64,000 nt of DNA from Streptomyces sp. TRM49041 (GCF_008271805.1 NZ_VSRY01000147.1:276042-340041); one strand, 5' to 3'. Numbered from the stretch's first letter, positions 42,039-51,594 are shown. Numbers and translations are program-made. The notes: generated from the letters alone by a model not told the origin.

Positions 42039-43405
42039 CGGAAGTGCTGCTGCTCCTTGTGGCACTGCTGCTCGCCCTGGCGTGCGGCGCGTTCGTCGCG
42101 GCCGAGTTCTCCCTCACCACGGTCGAGCGCGGCACGCTGGAACAGGCCGTCGAGCGGGGCGAGCGCGGCGCGGCCGGCGCGCTGAAGGCCGTACGCTCCC
42201 TCACCTTCCAGCTCTCCGGCGCCCAGCTCGGCATCACGGTCACCAACCTGGTCGTCGGCATGCTCGCCGAGCCGTCCGTGGCCCGGCTCATCAGCGGCCC
42301 GCTCCGGGGGCTCGGCGCGTCGGCGTCCGTCGCCTCGTCGCTGGCGCTGGTGATCGGCACGGCCCTGTCGACCGTGGTCCTGATGGTCGTCGGCGAGCTC
42401 GTGCCGAAGAACTGGGCGATCTCGTCGCCACTCGCGGTCGCCAAGGTCGTGGGCACCCCCCAGCGGATCTTCAGTGCCTCCTTCAAGCCGCTGATCAGCC
42501 ACCTCAACAACACCGCCAACCACATGGTGCGCCGCCTCGGCATGGAGCCCGCCGAGGAACTGGCCTCCGCGCGGAGCCCGCAGGAACTGGTCGCGCTGGC
42601 CCGCCACTCCGCCAAGGCGGGCGCCCTGGAGGCGGACACGGCCGAGCTGTTCGTCCGCACCCTCAACCTGGCCGAGCTGACCGCCGAGAACGTGATGACG
42701 CCCCGCGTCCAGGTCACCGCGCTGGAGGCACAGGCCACCGCGGAGGACGTCGCCAACGCGACCCGCGCGACCGGCCTGTCCCGCTTCCCCGTCTACCGGG
42801 GCAGCCTGGACACGGTCATCGGCACCGCCCACATCAAGGACGTCCTGACCGTCCCCGCCGAGCAGCGGTACCGCACCCCGGTCGTCGACCTGCTGCGGGA
42901 GCCGGTGCTCGTCCCGGAGTCGCTGACCGTGGACCGACTGCTCGACCGGATGTACGGCAAGGCGACCATGGCCGTCGTGATCGACGAGTACGGCGGCACG
43001 GCCGGTGTCGTGACGATGGAGGACATCGTCGAGGAGGTCGTCGGAGAGGTACGCGACGAGCACGACCCGCATGAGACGCCCGACCTGGCGCGCGCGGGCG
43101 ACGACGCCGACGGACGGGCCCTGTGGTCCGCCGACGGCGCCGCCCGCACCGACCAGCTGGGGCGGATCGGGCTGCGGGTGCCGGAAGGCCCGTACGAGAC
43201 GCTCGCCGGGCTCGTCGCCACGGCGCTGGGCCGTATCCCCGAGGTCGGCGACACCGTCGAGGAGTCCGGCTGGCTGCTGCAGGTCGTCGACGCCTCGGGG
43301 CGCCGGGCGGCTCGGGTCATCCTGCACGCCCCGCCGACCGCGGCCCACGGCGGCGATACGGGCGTCGGCGACTCCGGCGACTCCGGTGAGGGGGTGGACC
43401 GATGA
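42035..43405 (+). CDS. CNNM/CorC-HlyC family transporter (hemolysin-like)
   Basis: 456 residues. Membrane DUF21 (CNNM) domain with VAAEFSLTTVERGTLEQAVE, LGITVTNLVVGMLAEPSVAR, VGELVPKNWAIS; two CBS domains (VMTPRVQVTALEAQATAEDV, YGGTAGVVTMEDIVEEVVGE); and a C-terminal CorC_HlyC domain (TDQLGRIGLRVPEGPYETLA). Members such as MpfA and CNNM handle magnesium or cobalt. Start overlaps the leader ORF and stop overlaps the second CNNM gene. Confidence 0.92.
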   Translation: MTEVLLLLVALLLALACGAFVAAEFSLTTVERGTLEQAVERGERGAAGALKAVRSLTFQLSGAQLGITVTNLVVGMLAEPSVARLISGPLRGLGASASVASSLALVIGTALSTVVLMVVGELVPKNWAISSPLAVAKVVGTPQRIFSASFKPLISHLNNTANHMVRRLGMEPAEELASARSPQELVALARHSAKAGALEADTAELFVRTLNLAELTAENVMTPRVQVTALEAQATAEDVANATRATGLSRFPVYRGSLDTVIGTAHIKDVLTVPAEQRYRTPVVDLLREPVLVPESLTVDRLLDRMYGKATMAVVIDEYGGTAGVVTMEDIVEEVVGEVRDEHDPHETPDLARAGDDADGRALWSADGAARTDQLGRIGLRVPEGPYETLAGLVATALGRIPEVGDTVEESGWLLQVVDASGRRAARVILHAPPTAAHGGDTGVGDSGDSGEGVDR

Positions 43406-44418
43406 TCGCCGTCCAGTTGCTGATCGGCTTTCTGACGCTGGTCCTCAACGCCTTCTTCGTCGGCGCGGAGTTCGCCCTGATCTCCGTCCGGCGCAGCCAG
43501 ATCGAGCCGCACGCGGAGGCGGGCGACCGACGGGCGCGCAGTGTCCTCTGGGGCCTTGAGCACGTCTCGGCCCTGCTGGCGGCCGCCCAGCTCGGCATCA
43601 CGCTGGCCACGCTGGTGCTCGGCATCGTCGCCGAACCGGCCATCGCGCACATGCTGGAGCCGCTGTTCGGCGCGCTCGGCGTTCCGCACGGGCTCGTCCA
43701 CCCGGTGTCGTTCGTGATCGCCCTGGCGGCGGCCACGTATCTGCACATGCTGCTGGGCGAGATGGTGCCGAAGAACATCGCGCTGGCCGAGCCGGTCCGT
43801 ACGGCGCTGATCCTGGGGCCGCCGCTGGTGGCCGTGGCGCGGGCTCTCCGCCCGGTGATCTTCACGATCAACGCGTTCGCCAACGGGCTGCTGAAGCTGC
43901 TGCGGGTGGAGGTGAGGAACGAGGTCACGGCGACGTTCTCGGACGACGAACTGGCGCGGATGGTGACCGACGCCGGGGACGCCGGGCTGCTGGACGACCG
44001 TGCGGCCGAGCGGCTGCACGACGCGCTGGAGCTGGGCCGCCGCCCGGTCCGGGATGTCGTCATGCCGCTGGAGCGGGTCGTGTACGCGCAGGTCGGCGCC
44101 ACGCCGGAGGAGGTGGAGCGGCTCGCCGCGCAGTCCGGGTTCTCGCGCTTCCCGGTGGTCGACCCCGCCCGCCACATCCTGGGCTATCTGCATGTGAAGG
44201 ACGCGCTGGACGTCACGCCGCGCGACCAGCCGTTCCCGGTGTCGGCGATGCGCCCGATCGCGCGGGTGCGGGCCGTGACCCCGCTGGACGACGTGCTCAC
44301 GGCGATGCGCCGCAGCCGTACGCACCTGGCGGCCGTCCTGGACGACGACGGCCGGCTGGCCGGACTGGTCACGATGGAGGACGTGCTGCGGGAACTGGTG
44401 GGTGGGCCGTCCGTCTGA
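43402..44418 (+). CDS. CNNM-family transporter, CorC_HlyC domain absent
   Basis: 338 residues, start overlapping the first CNNM stop (ATGA). DUF21 domain with VGAEFALISVRRSQIEPHAE, LGITLATLVLGIVAEPAIAH, LGEMVPKNIALAEP; CBS pair with VVMPLERVVYAQVG and RSRTHLAAVLDDDGRLAGLV. It ends right after TMEDVLRELVGGPSV, without the C-terminal domain present in its partner. The pair may form a heteromeric transporter. Confidence 0.92.
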   Translation: MIAVQLLIGFLTLVLNAFFVGAEFALISVRRSQIEPHAEAGDRRARSVLWGLEHVSALLAAAQLGITLATLVLGIVAEPAIAHMLEPLFGALGVPHGLVHPVSFVIALAAATYLHMLLGEMVPKNIALAEPVRTALILGPPLVAVARALRPVIFTINAFANGLLKLLRVEVRNEVTATFSDDELARMVTDAGDAGLLDDRAAERLHDALELGRRPVRDVVMPLERVVYAQVGATPEEVERLAAQSGFSRFPVVDPARHILGYLHVKDALDVTPRDQPFPVSAMRPIARVRAVTPLDDVLTAMRRSRTHLAAVLDDDGRLAGLVTMEDVLRELVGGPSV

Positions 44419-44457
44419 CGCCCCGGCGGGCGGGCACGCGTCCCGGCTGCGCGCGGC

Positions 44458-45393
44458 TCACAGGCGGGTCGCGGCCGGCCATGCGTCGAGGAGCGTGCGG
44501 TCGCCGGTGACGGCGTACCGGCGGTCCCCGGCGCCGTACCGCCCGTAGAGCAGGAGCAGCGGCTCGCCGGACGTGGCGTCGACCGTGACCGTGGCTGGGG
44601 CTGTCGCGGTGACCGTGGCCGGGGCTGTCGCGGTGGTGGCGACCGTGGCTGTGGCCGTCGTGGCGGCGGTGGCGATGCCGGTCGGGCGGGGACCGCGCTC
44701 GCCGTCCGTGTGCCAGGTGAAGCCGCCTCCGCCGAGCCTGAGCGTCCAGGCGAGGTGGACGACCGCCTCGAAGAGGAGCCGCCGGGGGAAGAACCGGACG
44801 TGCAGGTCGGCGCCGTGGGACCACATCCCGGCGTCGGGGTCGGCGGCGCGCAGGGTGCGCAGCGTGACCTCGGCGCTCCCGGCCAGCCAGTCGGGGTACT
44901 CGGCCGGGTCGCCGGGCAGGTCGAGCGGGACGTCGCGGGGCCGGACGCGGGCGGTGGCGCGGGTGCGGACGAGGAGGTCCGTCCAGCGGTGGGTGGTGCC
45001 GTGGTGCCGCACGAGGTCGGCGAGCGTCCAGCCCGGGCAGGTGGACACCGGGGTCGCCGGGTCGGCGTCCCGTACGGTCTTCACGAACCGGGCGACGTGC
45101 TCCTCCACGGCGTCGCAGTTGCCCGCGTGCGGGTCGTCGTCCAGGCCGAGGCCGCCCGGCAGCCGGTCCAGGGCGTCGCGCCGGTCGCCGTCCGGTTCCC
45201 GCAGGGCGGTGTCGTGGAACAGCCCGGCCAGGCGGCGCCGGTCGGCGGGCGCGAGGCGGCCGAGGCGGTACGCCGTGTGCTCGGTCCGCTCGACGGCGGC
45301 GTCCGGGTCGAGGACGTCGTCGTCGCAGGTGTCGACGGTGGTCAGCAGAAGGGCCGGCGCGTAGGCCGGCGCCCGCTCCAGTGCCTCGGTCAT
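44458..45393 (-). CDS. Maleylpyruvate isomerase-family (MDMPI/DinB-like) protein with extra N-terminal domain and TA-rich repeat
   Basis: 311 residues from ATG 45393. The MDMPI N-terminal motif TPVSTCPGWTLADLVRHHGT appears only at residue about 120 instead of about 25, so about 90 extra residues precede it (RAPAYAPALLLTTVDTCDDD, RRRLAGLFHDTALREPDGD). The MDMPI C-domain has a low-complexity insert ATTATATVATTATAPATVTA encoded by degenerate GACCGTGGC/GGCTGTCGC repeats. Related proteins use mycothiol. Function unknown. Confidence 0.75.
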   Translation of the reverse strand: MTEALERAPAYAPALLLTTVDTCDDDVLDPDAAVERTEHTAYRLGRLAPADRRRLAGLFHDTALREPDGDRRDALDRLPGGLGLDDDPHAGNCDAVEEHVARFVKTVRDADPATPVSTCPGWTLADLVRHHGTTHRWTDLLVRTRATARVRPRDVPLDLPGDPAEYPDWLAGSAEVTLRTLRAADPDAGMWSHGADLHVRFFPRRLLFEAVVHLAWTLRLGGGGFTWHTDGERGPRPTGIATAATTATATVATTATAPATVTATAPATVTVDATSGEPLLLLYGRYGAGDRRYAVTGDRTLLDAWPAATRL

Positions 45394-45509
45394 GGTGCTC
45401 CCCGTCTCTGCCCTCTCGCTCCCCCGGCTGTATCCGCGTTCCCCCCGGCCCCGGGCGACCTTATGCAAGCGGCCTCACACCGCCCGCTCCGCGATACGAT
45501 CGCTCCGCC

Positions 45510-46289
45510 ATGGAGATCAATGCCACGTACACGAGTCTCGTCGCGGTGGGCGACAGTTTCACCGAAGGCATGTCGGACCTGCTGCCGGGCGGTTCCTACC
45601 GGGGCTGGGCCGATCTGCTGGCAGCCCGGCTCGCCGCCCGGACGCCGGGGTTCCGCTACGCGAACCTGGCGGTGCGCGGCAAGCTCATCGGGCAGATCGT
45701 CGACGAACAGGTGGGCCCCGCGGCCGAGATGGGTGCCGATGTGATCACGCTGGTCGGCGGGCTCAACGACACCCTGCGGCCCGCGTGCGACATGGGCTTT
45801 GTGCGTGGGCGGCTGGAGGAGGCGGTGGAGCGTCTGGCGCCGTCCTGCAAGCAGCTCGTGCTGATGCGCAGCCCCGGCCGCCGCGGGCCCGTCCTTGATC
45901 GGTTCCGGCCGCGCATGGAGGAGCTGTTCCTGTACGTCGACGAACTGGCCGCGCGGCACGGCGCGATGGTGGTCGACCTGTACGGGGCGCCTGTGCTCGG
46001 CGACCGGCGCATGTGGGACGTGGACCGGCTTCATCTGACGGCCGAGGGGCACCGGCGGGTCGCCGAGGCGGTCTGGCAGACGCTCGGGCACGCGGCGGAG
46101 GAGGACTGGAGGGCACCGCTGCCCCCGGAGGTGCGGGCCCCGTGGGTCGAGCGGCGGGTGAGCGACCTGCGGTTCGCGCGGCAGTACCTGGGACCGTGGA
46201 TCGGGCGCCGTCTGACCGGGCGCTCGTCCGGTGACGGGCGCCCCGCGAAGCGGCCGGAGCTGCTGCCGTACGAGGCGCCGCTGCCGTAG
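45510..46289 (+). CDS. SGNH/GDSL-family hydrolase
   Basis: 259 residues from ATG 45510. Block I AVGDSFTEGMSD (nucleophile Ser), block II NLAVRGKLIGQIV, block III GGLNDTLRP (oxyanion Asn) and block V DVDRLHLTAEGHRRVAEAVW (Asp/His). No signal peptide, so probably a cytoplasmic esterase or deacylase. About 40 residues follow the fold (RQYLGPWIGRRLTGRSSG). Confidence 0.9.
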   Translation: MEINATYTSLVAVGDSFTEGMSDLLPGGSYRGWADLLAARLAARTPGFRYANLAVRGKLIGQIVDEQVGPAAEMGADVITLVGGLNDTLRPACDMGFVRGRLEEAVERLAPSCKQLVLMRSPGRRGPVLDRFRPRMEELFLYVDELAARHGAMVVDLYGAPVLGDRRMWDVDRLHLTAEGHRRVAEAVWQTLGHAAEEDWRAPLPPEVRAPWVERRVSDLRFARQYLGPWIGRRLTGRSSGDGRPAKRPELLPYEAPLP

Positions 46290-46389
46290 GCGCCGGCCGG
46301 GGCACCCGCGCAGTGGCGTGGGTCTCGTAGTAAGGCACAAGGTGGGGCGGGGCGCTGGCCTGCAGGAATCGCCAGTAGAATCCCTTGAC

Positions 46390-47823
46390 GTGACAGCCAA
46401 GCCTCGCATCCCCAATGTCCTCGCCGGCCGCTACGCCTCCGTCGAGCTCGCCACCCTCTGGTCGCCGGAGGAGAAGGTGAAGCTGGAGCGGCGGCTCTGG
46501 CTCGCCGTGCTGCGTGCCCAGAAGGACCTCGGGATCGAGGTGCCGGACACCGCCCTCGACGACTACGAGCGCGTCCTCGACCAGGTCGATCTGGTGTCGA
46601 TCGCCGAGCGCGAGAAGGTCACGCGGCACGACGTGAAGGCCCGGATCGAGGAGTTCAACGCCCTCGCCGGGCACGAGCAGGTCCACAAGGGCATGACGTC
46701 CCGGGACCTGACGGAGAACGTCGAGCAGCTGCAGATCCGGCTGTCCCTGGAGCTGATGCGGGACCGCACGGTCGCCGTGCTGGCGCGGCTCGGGAAGCTG
46801 TCCGCCGAGTACGGCGAGCTGGTCATGGCGGGCCGGTCGCACAATGTGGCCGCGCAGGCCACGACGCTCGGCAAGCGCTTCGCGACGGCGGCCGACGAGC
46901 TGCTCGTGGCGTACGCGCGGCTGGAGGAACTGCTGGGCCGCTACCCGCTGCGCGGCATCAAGGGCCCGGTCGGCACCGCGCAGGACATGCTTGACCTGCT
47001 GGGCGGCGACGCGTCGAAGCTCGCCGAGCTGGAGCAGCGGATCGCCGCGCACCTGGGGTTCGCGCACGCCTTCACGTCCGTGGGCCAGGTGTACCCGCGC
47101 TCCCTCGACTACGAGGTCGTGACGGCGCTGGTGCAGCTGGCGGCCGCGCCGTCGTCACTGGCGAAGACGGTCCGGCTGATGGCGGGCCACGAGCTGGTCA
47201 CGGAAGGCTTCAAGCCGGGCCAGGTCGGCTCCTCCGCGATGCCGCACAAGATGAACACCCGCTCCTGCGAGCGCGTCAACGGCCTGATGGTGATCCTGCG
47301 CGGCTACGCGTCGATGGCCGGCGAGCTGGCCGGCGACCAGTGGAACGAGGGCGACGTGTCCTGCTCGGTGGTCCGCCGGGTCGCGCTGCCGGACGCGTTC
47401 TTCGCGTTCGACGGTCTGCTGGAGACGTTCCTGACGGTCCTGGACGAGTTCGGCGCCTTCCCGGCGGTCGTCGCCCGCGAGCTGGACCGCTACCTGCCGT
47501 TCCTGGCCACCACGAAGGTGCTGATGGCGTCGGTGCGTGCCGGGGTGGGCCGCGAGGAGGCGCACGAGGCCATCAAGGAGAACGCCGTCGTGGCCGCGCT
47601 GGCCATGCGTGAGCAGGGCGTCGAACGCAACGAACTGCTGGACAAGCTCGCCGCGGACGAGCGCATCCCGCTGGACAGGACGCAGCTGGACGCGCTGATG
47701 GCGGACAAGCTCTCCTTCACGGGCGCGGCCGCCGACCAGGTCGGCACGGTGGTCGCCCGCATCGAGGAGATCGCCAAGCAGCATCCGGCGGCCGCCGCGT
47801 ACGCGCCGGGCGCCATTCTCTGA
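46390..47823 (+). CDS. purB: Adenylosuccinate lyase
   Basis: 477 residues from GTG 46390 (VTAKPRIPNVLAGRYASVEL). Fumarase/aspartase superfamily: TRHDVKARIEEFNALAGHEQ, MTSRDLTENVEQLQIRLSLE, MAGRSHNVAAQATTLGKRFA and the signature loop VGSSAMPHKMNTRSCERVNG. It catalyses two fumarate-releasing steps in purine synthesis. A hydrophobic reading upstream in the same frame is not part of the family. Confidence 0.96.
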   Translation: MTAKPRIPNVLAGRYASVELATLWSPEEKVKLERRLWLAVLRAQKDLGIEVPDTALDDYERVLDQVDLVSIAEREKVTRHDVKARIEEFNALAGHEQVHKGMTSRDLTENVEQLQIRLSLELMRDRTVAVLARLGKLSAEYGELVMAGRSHNVAAQATTLGKRFATAADELLVAYARLEELLGRYPLRGIKGPVGTAQDMLDLLGGDASKLAELEQRIAAHLGFAHAFTSVGQVYPRSLDYEVVTALVQLAAAPSSLAKTVRLMAGHELVTEGFKPGQVGSSAMPHKMNTRSCERVNGLMVILRGYASMAGELAGDQWNEGDVSCSVVRRVALPDAFFAFDGLLETFLTVLDEFGAFPAVVARELDRYLPFLATTKVLMASVRAGVGREEAHEAIKENAVVAALAMREQGVERNELLDKLAADERIPLDRTQLDALMADKLSFTGAAADQVGTVVARIEEIAKQHPAAAAYAPGAIL

Positions 47824-47836
47824 CGTAACTTCACGG

Positions 47837-48000
47837 GTGGCTTCACGCCGGTTCACCGCCGAGGAGCTCCAGGCCGCTCGCGACCGCGTCATCTCCGACG
47901 TGGTGGCGGGCGGCCTGTCCGTACTGCTCTGCGGGATCGATCCGAGCCTCATGTCGGGTGTGACGGGCCACCACTTCGCCCGCCCGGCAACCGGTTCTGG
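47837..48000 (+). pseudogene. G/U mismatch-specific DNA glycosylase (Mug) fragment
   Basis: GTG 47837 gives ASRRFTAEELQAARDRVISD then GLSVLLCGIDPSLMSGVTGH and HFARP, the N-terminus of Mug/TDG-type glycosylases (active-site loop CGIDPS, normally CGINPS). After HFARP the match continues in another frame as NRFWPL (one base lost near 47987), and the remaining about 120 residues of the enzyme are absent. The gene is shifted and truncated. In related genomes mug is often near purB. Confidence 0.7.
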
Positions 48001-48107
48001 CCGCTCGGTACTGGCAGGCTCGCGTATGGAGTACGCCCGCCGCACCCGAGCATTGGACGAGATGGTTCTGTCGCAGCACCCGAGCCCGGCCCGGCGCCCT
48101 CCGGCCG

Positions 48108-48131
48108 GGCAGTGCCGGGCCCGGCACTGCC
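48108..48131. terminator. 24-bp perfect palindrome between mug remnant and exporter operon
   Basis: GGCAGTGCCGGG directly followed by its complement CCCGGCACTGCC. It lies between converging transcripts and may act as a bidirectional terminator. Confidence 0.55.
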
Positions 48132-48149
48132 GCTACGGGCCTATGGTGC

Positions 48150-48257
48150 CTACCCGTGCGGGTTGAGCGAGTCGAGTACGGGGAGCCCGTTGATGCTCAC
48201 GTGGATGGTGAACATGACGGCGGCCAGGGCGAGCACGATGAGAAGGATCTTCTTCAC
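48150..48257 (-). CDS. 35-aa single-pass membrane microprotein after the FtsX-type permease
   Basis: GTG 48257 is preceded by GAAAGGACC and opens VKKILLIVLALAAVMFTIHV then SINGLPVLDSLNPHG. A two-Lys start followed by a 17-residue hydrophobic segment predicts a membrane-spanning peptide with a short polar tail. It begins 10 nt after the permease stop on the same strand, so it should be co-transcribed. No family recognised; possibly a small subunit of the exporter (inference). Confidence 0.6.
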   Translation of the reverse strand: MKKILLIVLALAAVMFTIHVSINGLPVLDSLNPHG

Positions 48258-48267
48258 AGCGGTCCTT

Positions 48268-50694
48268 TCAGACTACGGACAGGGCTTCACGGACGGTCAG
48301 CCGGCCGGCGCGCCACGCCGCAGCCATGGTGGCCGCGGCTGCCCCGACCAGGACGAGGGTCAGCCACAGCGATACGGCCGGGCCTGACAGATTGAAGGGC
48401 AGGGGCAGATGGAAGGCCTGTTCGCCGACGAAGTCGCCGAGCACCCGCGTCAGTGGTAGCGCGACGACGACGGCGATGACCACGCTCATCGCCGCGACCA
48501 GCACAGCCTCACTGACGACGATCCGGCGTACCGCGCCCGGCGTGGCCCCGACGGCGCTGAGCACGGCGAACTCCCGGGTCCGCTCGACAACGCTGGTGCT
48601 CATGCTGGAGCCGAGGCCGAGCAAACCCACCACGCCCATGGCGGCGGCCAGGGCGAGCAGGATGGCGATGAGCACGGCCACATGCCCGTCCAGCGCTGTC
48701 TCCAGCTGGTCGACAGGCATGGTCGAGGCGACATTCACCCCTTCCGTCGCGAGCGTGCGTTCGATCTGGGTCAGCGCGGCCCGGCGGGCGTCGTCGTCGT
48801 GACCCTCGGTGGCGACCCGGATCAGCGAGGCCTGTCCGGGCACCGGGACGGCCCGTTCCATGCCGTCCGGCGTGACGTACGCCGTGCCATGGGTGCCGAA
48901 GTCGGAGACCAGCCCCACCACGCGCCAGGTGGAGGGCCGGTCGGCGACGGTGAGTGCGACCTCGTCACCGACCTCGATGTCCTGGTATGCCGGGACGAGC
49001 TGGTTGAGCACGACCGCGTCGGTGTCATCCGGCCGCAGCCACCGTCCTTCGATGACGGGCAGGGTGAGCATGGGGCTGTCCGGAGCGGCGGCCGTGATGC
49101 TGAAGCTGCCATGCCCGCCGTCGGGGTAGGTGTGGCTGACGTCGACGCCGTCCGTGCCGGTCACCGCGGTCTTCCACGAGGCGACCGCCTCCACATCGGC
49201 GACGCCGGGCAGTGGGCGCAGCAGTCCGTCGAGCGTGGCGGCGGATACCGGCTCGTTGAGCTTGACCTCCAGGTCGTAGTGGCGGTTGGCCTGCCCGTCG
49301 TCGACCAGTGCGGTCCAAGCGCCGGCCGTATTCAGGCCGGTGATGAACAGACCGCCGCCGACGGCGAGCAGGGCGAGATTGAGCGCGAGCCGCCCCTTGC
49401 GCCGCATTGTGTTGCGCGATGCCATCACCAGCGACCGGTCGACGCCGCGCAGCGACCCCAGCCATGCCTTGAACCGGGTGCCCCGTACGGAGCCCGCCCC
49501 CGTCCCGGTGCCGTGGTCGTCGATGGCCTGCCGCACGGTGACGCGGCTGCCCCGTACCAGCGGCACGAGTGCGACGAGCAGCGGGACGCCGAGGCCTGCG
49601 AGTAGCTGGACGGTGAAGACCCAGGCGGGGACCGCGACGCTGACCAGGTCGATGTTGAGGAGTTCCGCAATGACCCCGGCGAGGTAGCGCCCGGTCAGCA
49701 GGCTCGGCACGAACGACAGGGCGGTGGCGGCTGCTGCGATGAGCAGGGCCATGAGCAGATACAGCTGCAGGATCTGGCGGGTACGCGCACCGACCGCCTT
49801 CATCATCCCGATCTGGCGTATCTGCTGGGCGAGGAGCCCTCCGAGCATCGTCGCCACCAGGATGGCGCTGAGCGCGACCGAAAGCCCGGCGAAGACGAGC
49901 AGCAGAAAGGTGACGGACTCCATCTGCGACTGGTGCGGATGGCGGTAGGGCGGCGGCACCTCGATTCCGGTGACGCGCAGGCCGCGTTCGGCGAGTACGG
50001 CACCGGCCCGCCCGGCGGCCTGTTCGATCTCCTCGGCGCTGCGCGTCGGGTGAGCGGCGTCCGGGCCGACCACGAGCTTCAGCTCGTCGAGCGCGACGCT
50101 CTCCCCCAGGCGCTGCAGCGCCGCCGGGGTGAGGTATCCATAACCGACGGTCTCCTGCTCCGAGGGAGCCAGGCTCGGGTCGTGCACCGCCCCGGTCACG
50201 GTGACGCGCTGGGGCTTGCCGTTGGGGGTCTGCACCTCCAGGCTGCGTCCGGTGGCCACGCCGAAGTGGCTCAGGGAGCTGCGTTCCAGCAGCATCTCGG
50301 CGGCCGGCGTGGGCCAGTCCCCCTGTTCGACGGTGAAGCTGCTGATGCGCATCGGGTCGTCGGGCGCGACGACCCAGAGCATGAACTTCTCCCAGCGGCC
50401 GTCGACGCGGACCCGGGCCTTCACCGAGCCGCGCACGGCCGCGTCGGCGATGTCGGGCTGGTCCAGGACGCCGGCGACGGCCGCCGCGTCGGGTTTGCCC
50501 GACAGATGCAGGGTCGCCGACGCCGGGTGGGTGGACAGGTAGCTGCGTTCGATCTCCCGCAACACGATGGTGCGGGCGCCCAGGACGGCGCCGACCGCGG
50601 TGAGGCTGACCGCGATGGCGAGGATCATCATGGCGGTGCGGGTACGGGCGGTCCACAGGTCCCGCGCGACCTTGCGCCAGCGCAGCCGGGTCAT
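48268..50694 (-). CDS. FtsX/MacB-like ABC transporter permease
   Basis: 808 residues from ATG 50694, overlapping the ATPase stop by 4 nt. Two FtsX units: an N-terminal anchor (TRTAMMILAIAVSLTAVGAV) with an extracytoplasmic MacB_PCD-like domain, FtsX core 1 (QIGMMKAVGARTRQILQLYL), an anchor plus second periplasmic domain, and FtsX core 2 (FAVLSAVGATPGAVRRIVVS), ending RLTVREALSVV. The family exports lipids, peptides or drugs, or transmits mechanical signals. The substrate is unknown. Confidence 0.92.
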   Translation of the reverse strand: MTRLRWRKVARDLWTARTRTAMMILAIAVSLTAVGAVLGARTIVLREIERSYLSTHPASATLHLSGKPDAAAVAGVLDQPDIADAAVRGSVKARVRVDGRWEKFMLWVVAPDDPMRISSFTVEQGDWPTPAAEMLLERSSLSHFGVATGRSLEVQTPNGKPQRVTVTGAVHDPSLAPSEQETVGYGYLTPAALQRLGESVALDELKLVVGPDAAHPTRSAEEIEQAAGRAGAVLAERGLRVTGIEVPPPYRHPHQSQMESVTFLLLVFAGLSVALSAILVATMLGGLLAQQIRQIGMMKAVGARTRQILQLYLLMALLIAAAATALSFVPSLLTGRYLAGVIAELLNIDLVSVAVPAWVFTVQLLAGLGVPLLVALVPLVRGSRVTVRQAIDDHGTGTGAGSVRGTRFKAWLGSLRGVDRSLVMASRNTMRRKGRLALNLALLAVGGGLFITGLNTAGAWTALVDDGQANRHYDLEVKLNEPVSAATLDGLLRPLPGVADVEAVASWKTAVTGTDGVDVSHTYPDGGHGSFSITAAAPDSPMLTLPVIEGRWLRPDDTDAVVLNQLVPAYQDIEVGDEVALTVADRPSTWRVVGLVSDFGTHGTAYVTPDGMERAVPVPGQASLIRVATEGHDDDARRAALTQIERTLATEGVNVASTMPVDQLETALDGHVAVLIAILLALAAAMGVVGLLGLGSSMSTSVVERTREFAVLSAVGATPGAVRRIVVSEAVLVAAMSVVIAVVVALPLTRVLGDFVGEQAFHLPLPFNLSGPAVSLWLTLVLVGAAAATMAAAWRAGRLTVREALSVV

Positions 50695-51455
50695 GCCGTC
50701 ACCCCGGCGGCACTCGTGCCGGCACTCGCACCGGCGTCCGCGACCCGGCCGTCGGCCAGCGTGATCTCGCGGCTGATGTACCGGCTGACGTCGCGTTCGT
50801 GGGTGACCATCACGATGGTCCGGCCCTCGGCGGCGAGGTCGGCGAACAACTGCAGCATCGTGTCGCCGGTTTGCGAGTCGAGATTGCCGGTCGGTTCGTC
50901 GGCCAGCAGGATCGGCGGGTCGTTGGCGAGCGCCCGGGCGATGGCGGCCCGCTGCTGCTGGCCGCCGGAGAGAGCAGAGGGCAGTTTGTCGGCCTGCTCG
51001 GCGATGCCCATGCGCTCCAGCAGGGCGAGTGCGCGCCCGCGCCGCTCCCCGGCGGGGAACGTGCGGCAGAAGTCCATGGGGATCATCACGTTCTCGGCGA
51101 CCGTGAGAGTCGGCAGCAACTGGAAGAACTGGAAGACCAGGCCTACCGTCCGCCCGCGCCAGGCCGCGAGCTCGGCCCCGCGCAGCGCGTGGACGGCAGT
51201 GCCGACGACGCTGATCTCCCCGGAGGTCGACCGATCGATGCCGGCGAGGAGGTTGAGCAGCGTGGTCTTCCCGCTGCCCGACCGCCCGACAATGGCGACG
51301 AACTCGCCGGCCTCGATGTCCATGTCGACGCCCGCGAGTGCGGTGAAGGCACCCGAGGAGAGGTTGTATTCCTTGACGATGCCGCGCACCCGGATTGCCT
51401 GGGTGCCGGGATCGGCACCCCTGGTGCCGGACGCGGGCAACGTTGTGTCGCGCAT
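50691..51455 (-). CDS. ABC transporter ATPase (LolD/MacB type)
   Basis: 254 residues from ATG 51455 behind GGAGG. Walker A VGRSGSGKTTLLNLLAGID, signature LPSALSGGQQQRAAIARALA, Walker B ILLADEPTGNLDS and switch His in IVMVTHERDV. Paired with the FtsX-type permease downstream. Divergent from a TetR gene across a 265-nt gap with an inverted repeat. Confidence 0.95.
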   Translation of the reverse strand: MRDTTLPASGTRGADPGTQAIRVRGIVKEYNLSSGAFTALAGVDMDIEAGEFVAIVGRSGSGKTTLLNLLAGIDRSTSGEISVVGTAVHALRGAELAAWRGRTVGLVFQFFQLLPTLTVAENVMIPMDFCRTFPAGERRGRALALLERMGIAEQADKLPSALSGGQQQRAAIARALANDPPILLADEPTGNLDSQTGDTMLQLFADLAAEGRTIVMVTHERDVSRYISREITLADGRVADAGASAGTSAAGVTA

Positions 51456-51594
51456 TGGTGGTACCTCCAGAAGAAGCGGCGGCGAGGGCCGAGAAACTGT
51501 GCCCGAGCCCCGAACCGGCCGGCTGCGAACGGCATTTCCATGTGAGGCGAGCCGAAGCCTGGCCCCGCATCGTTTCCGAACGATAGGTTTGAAA

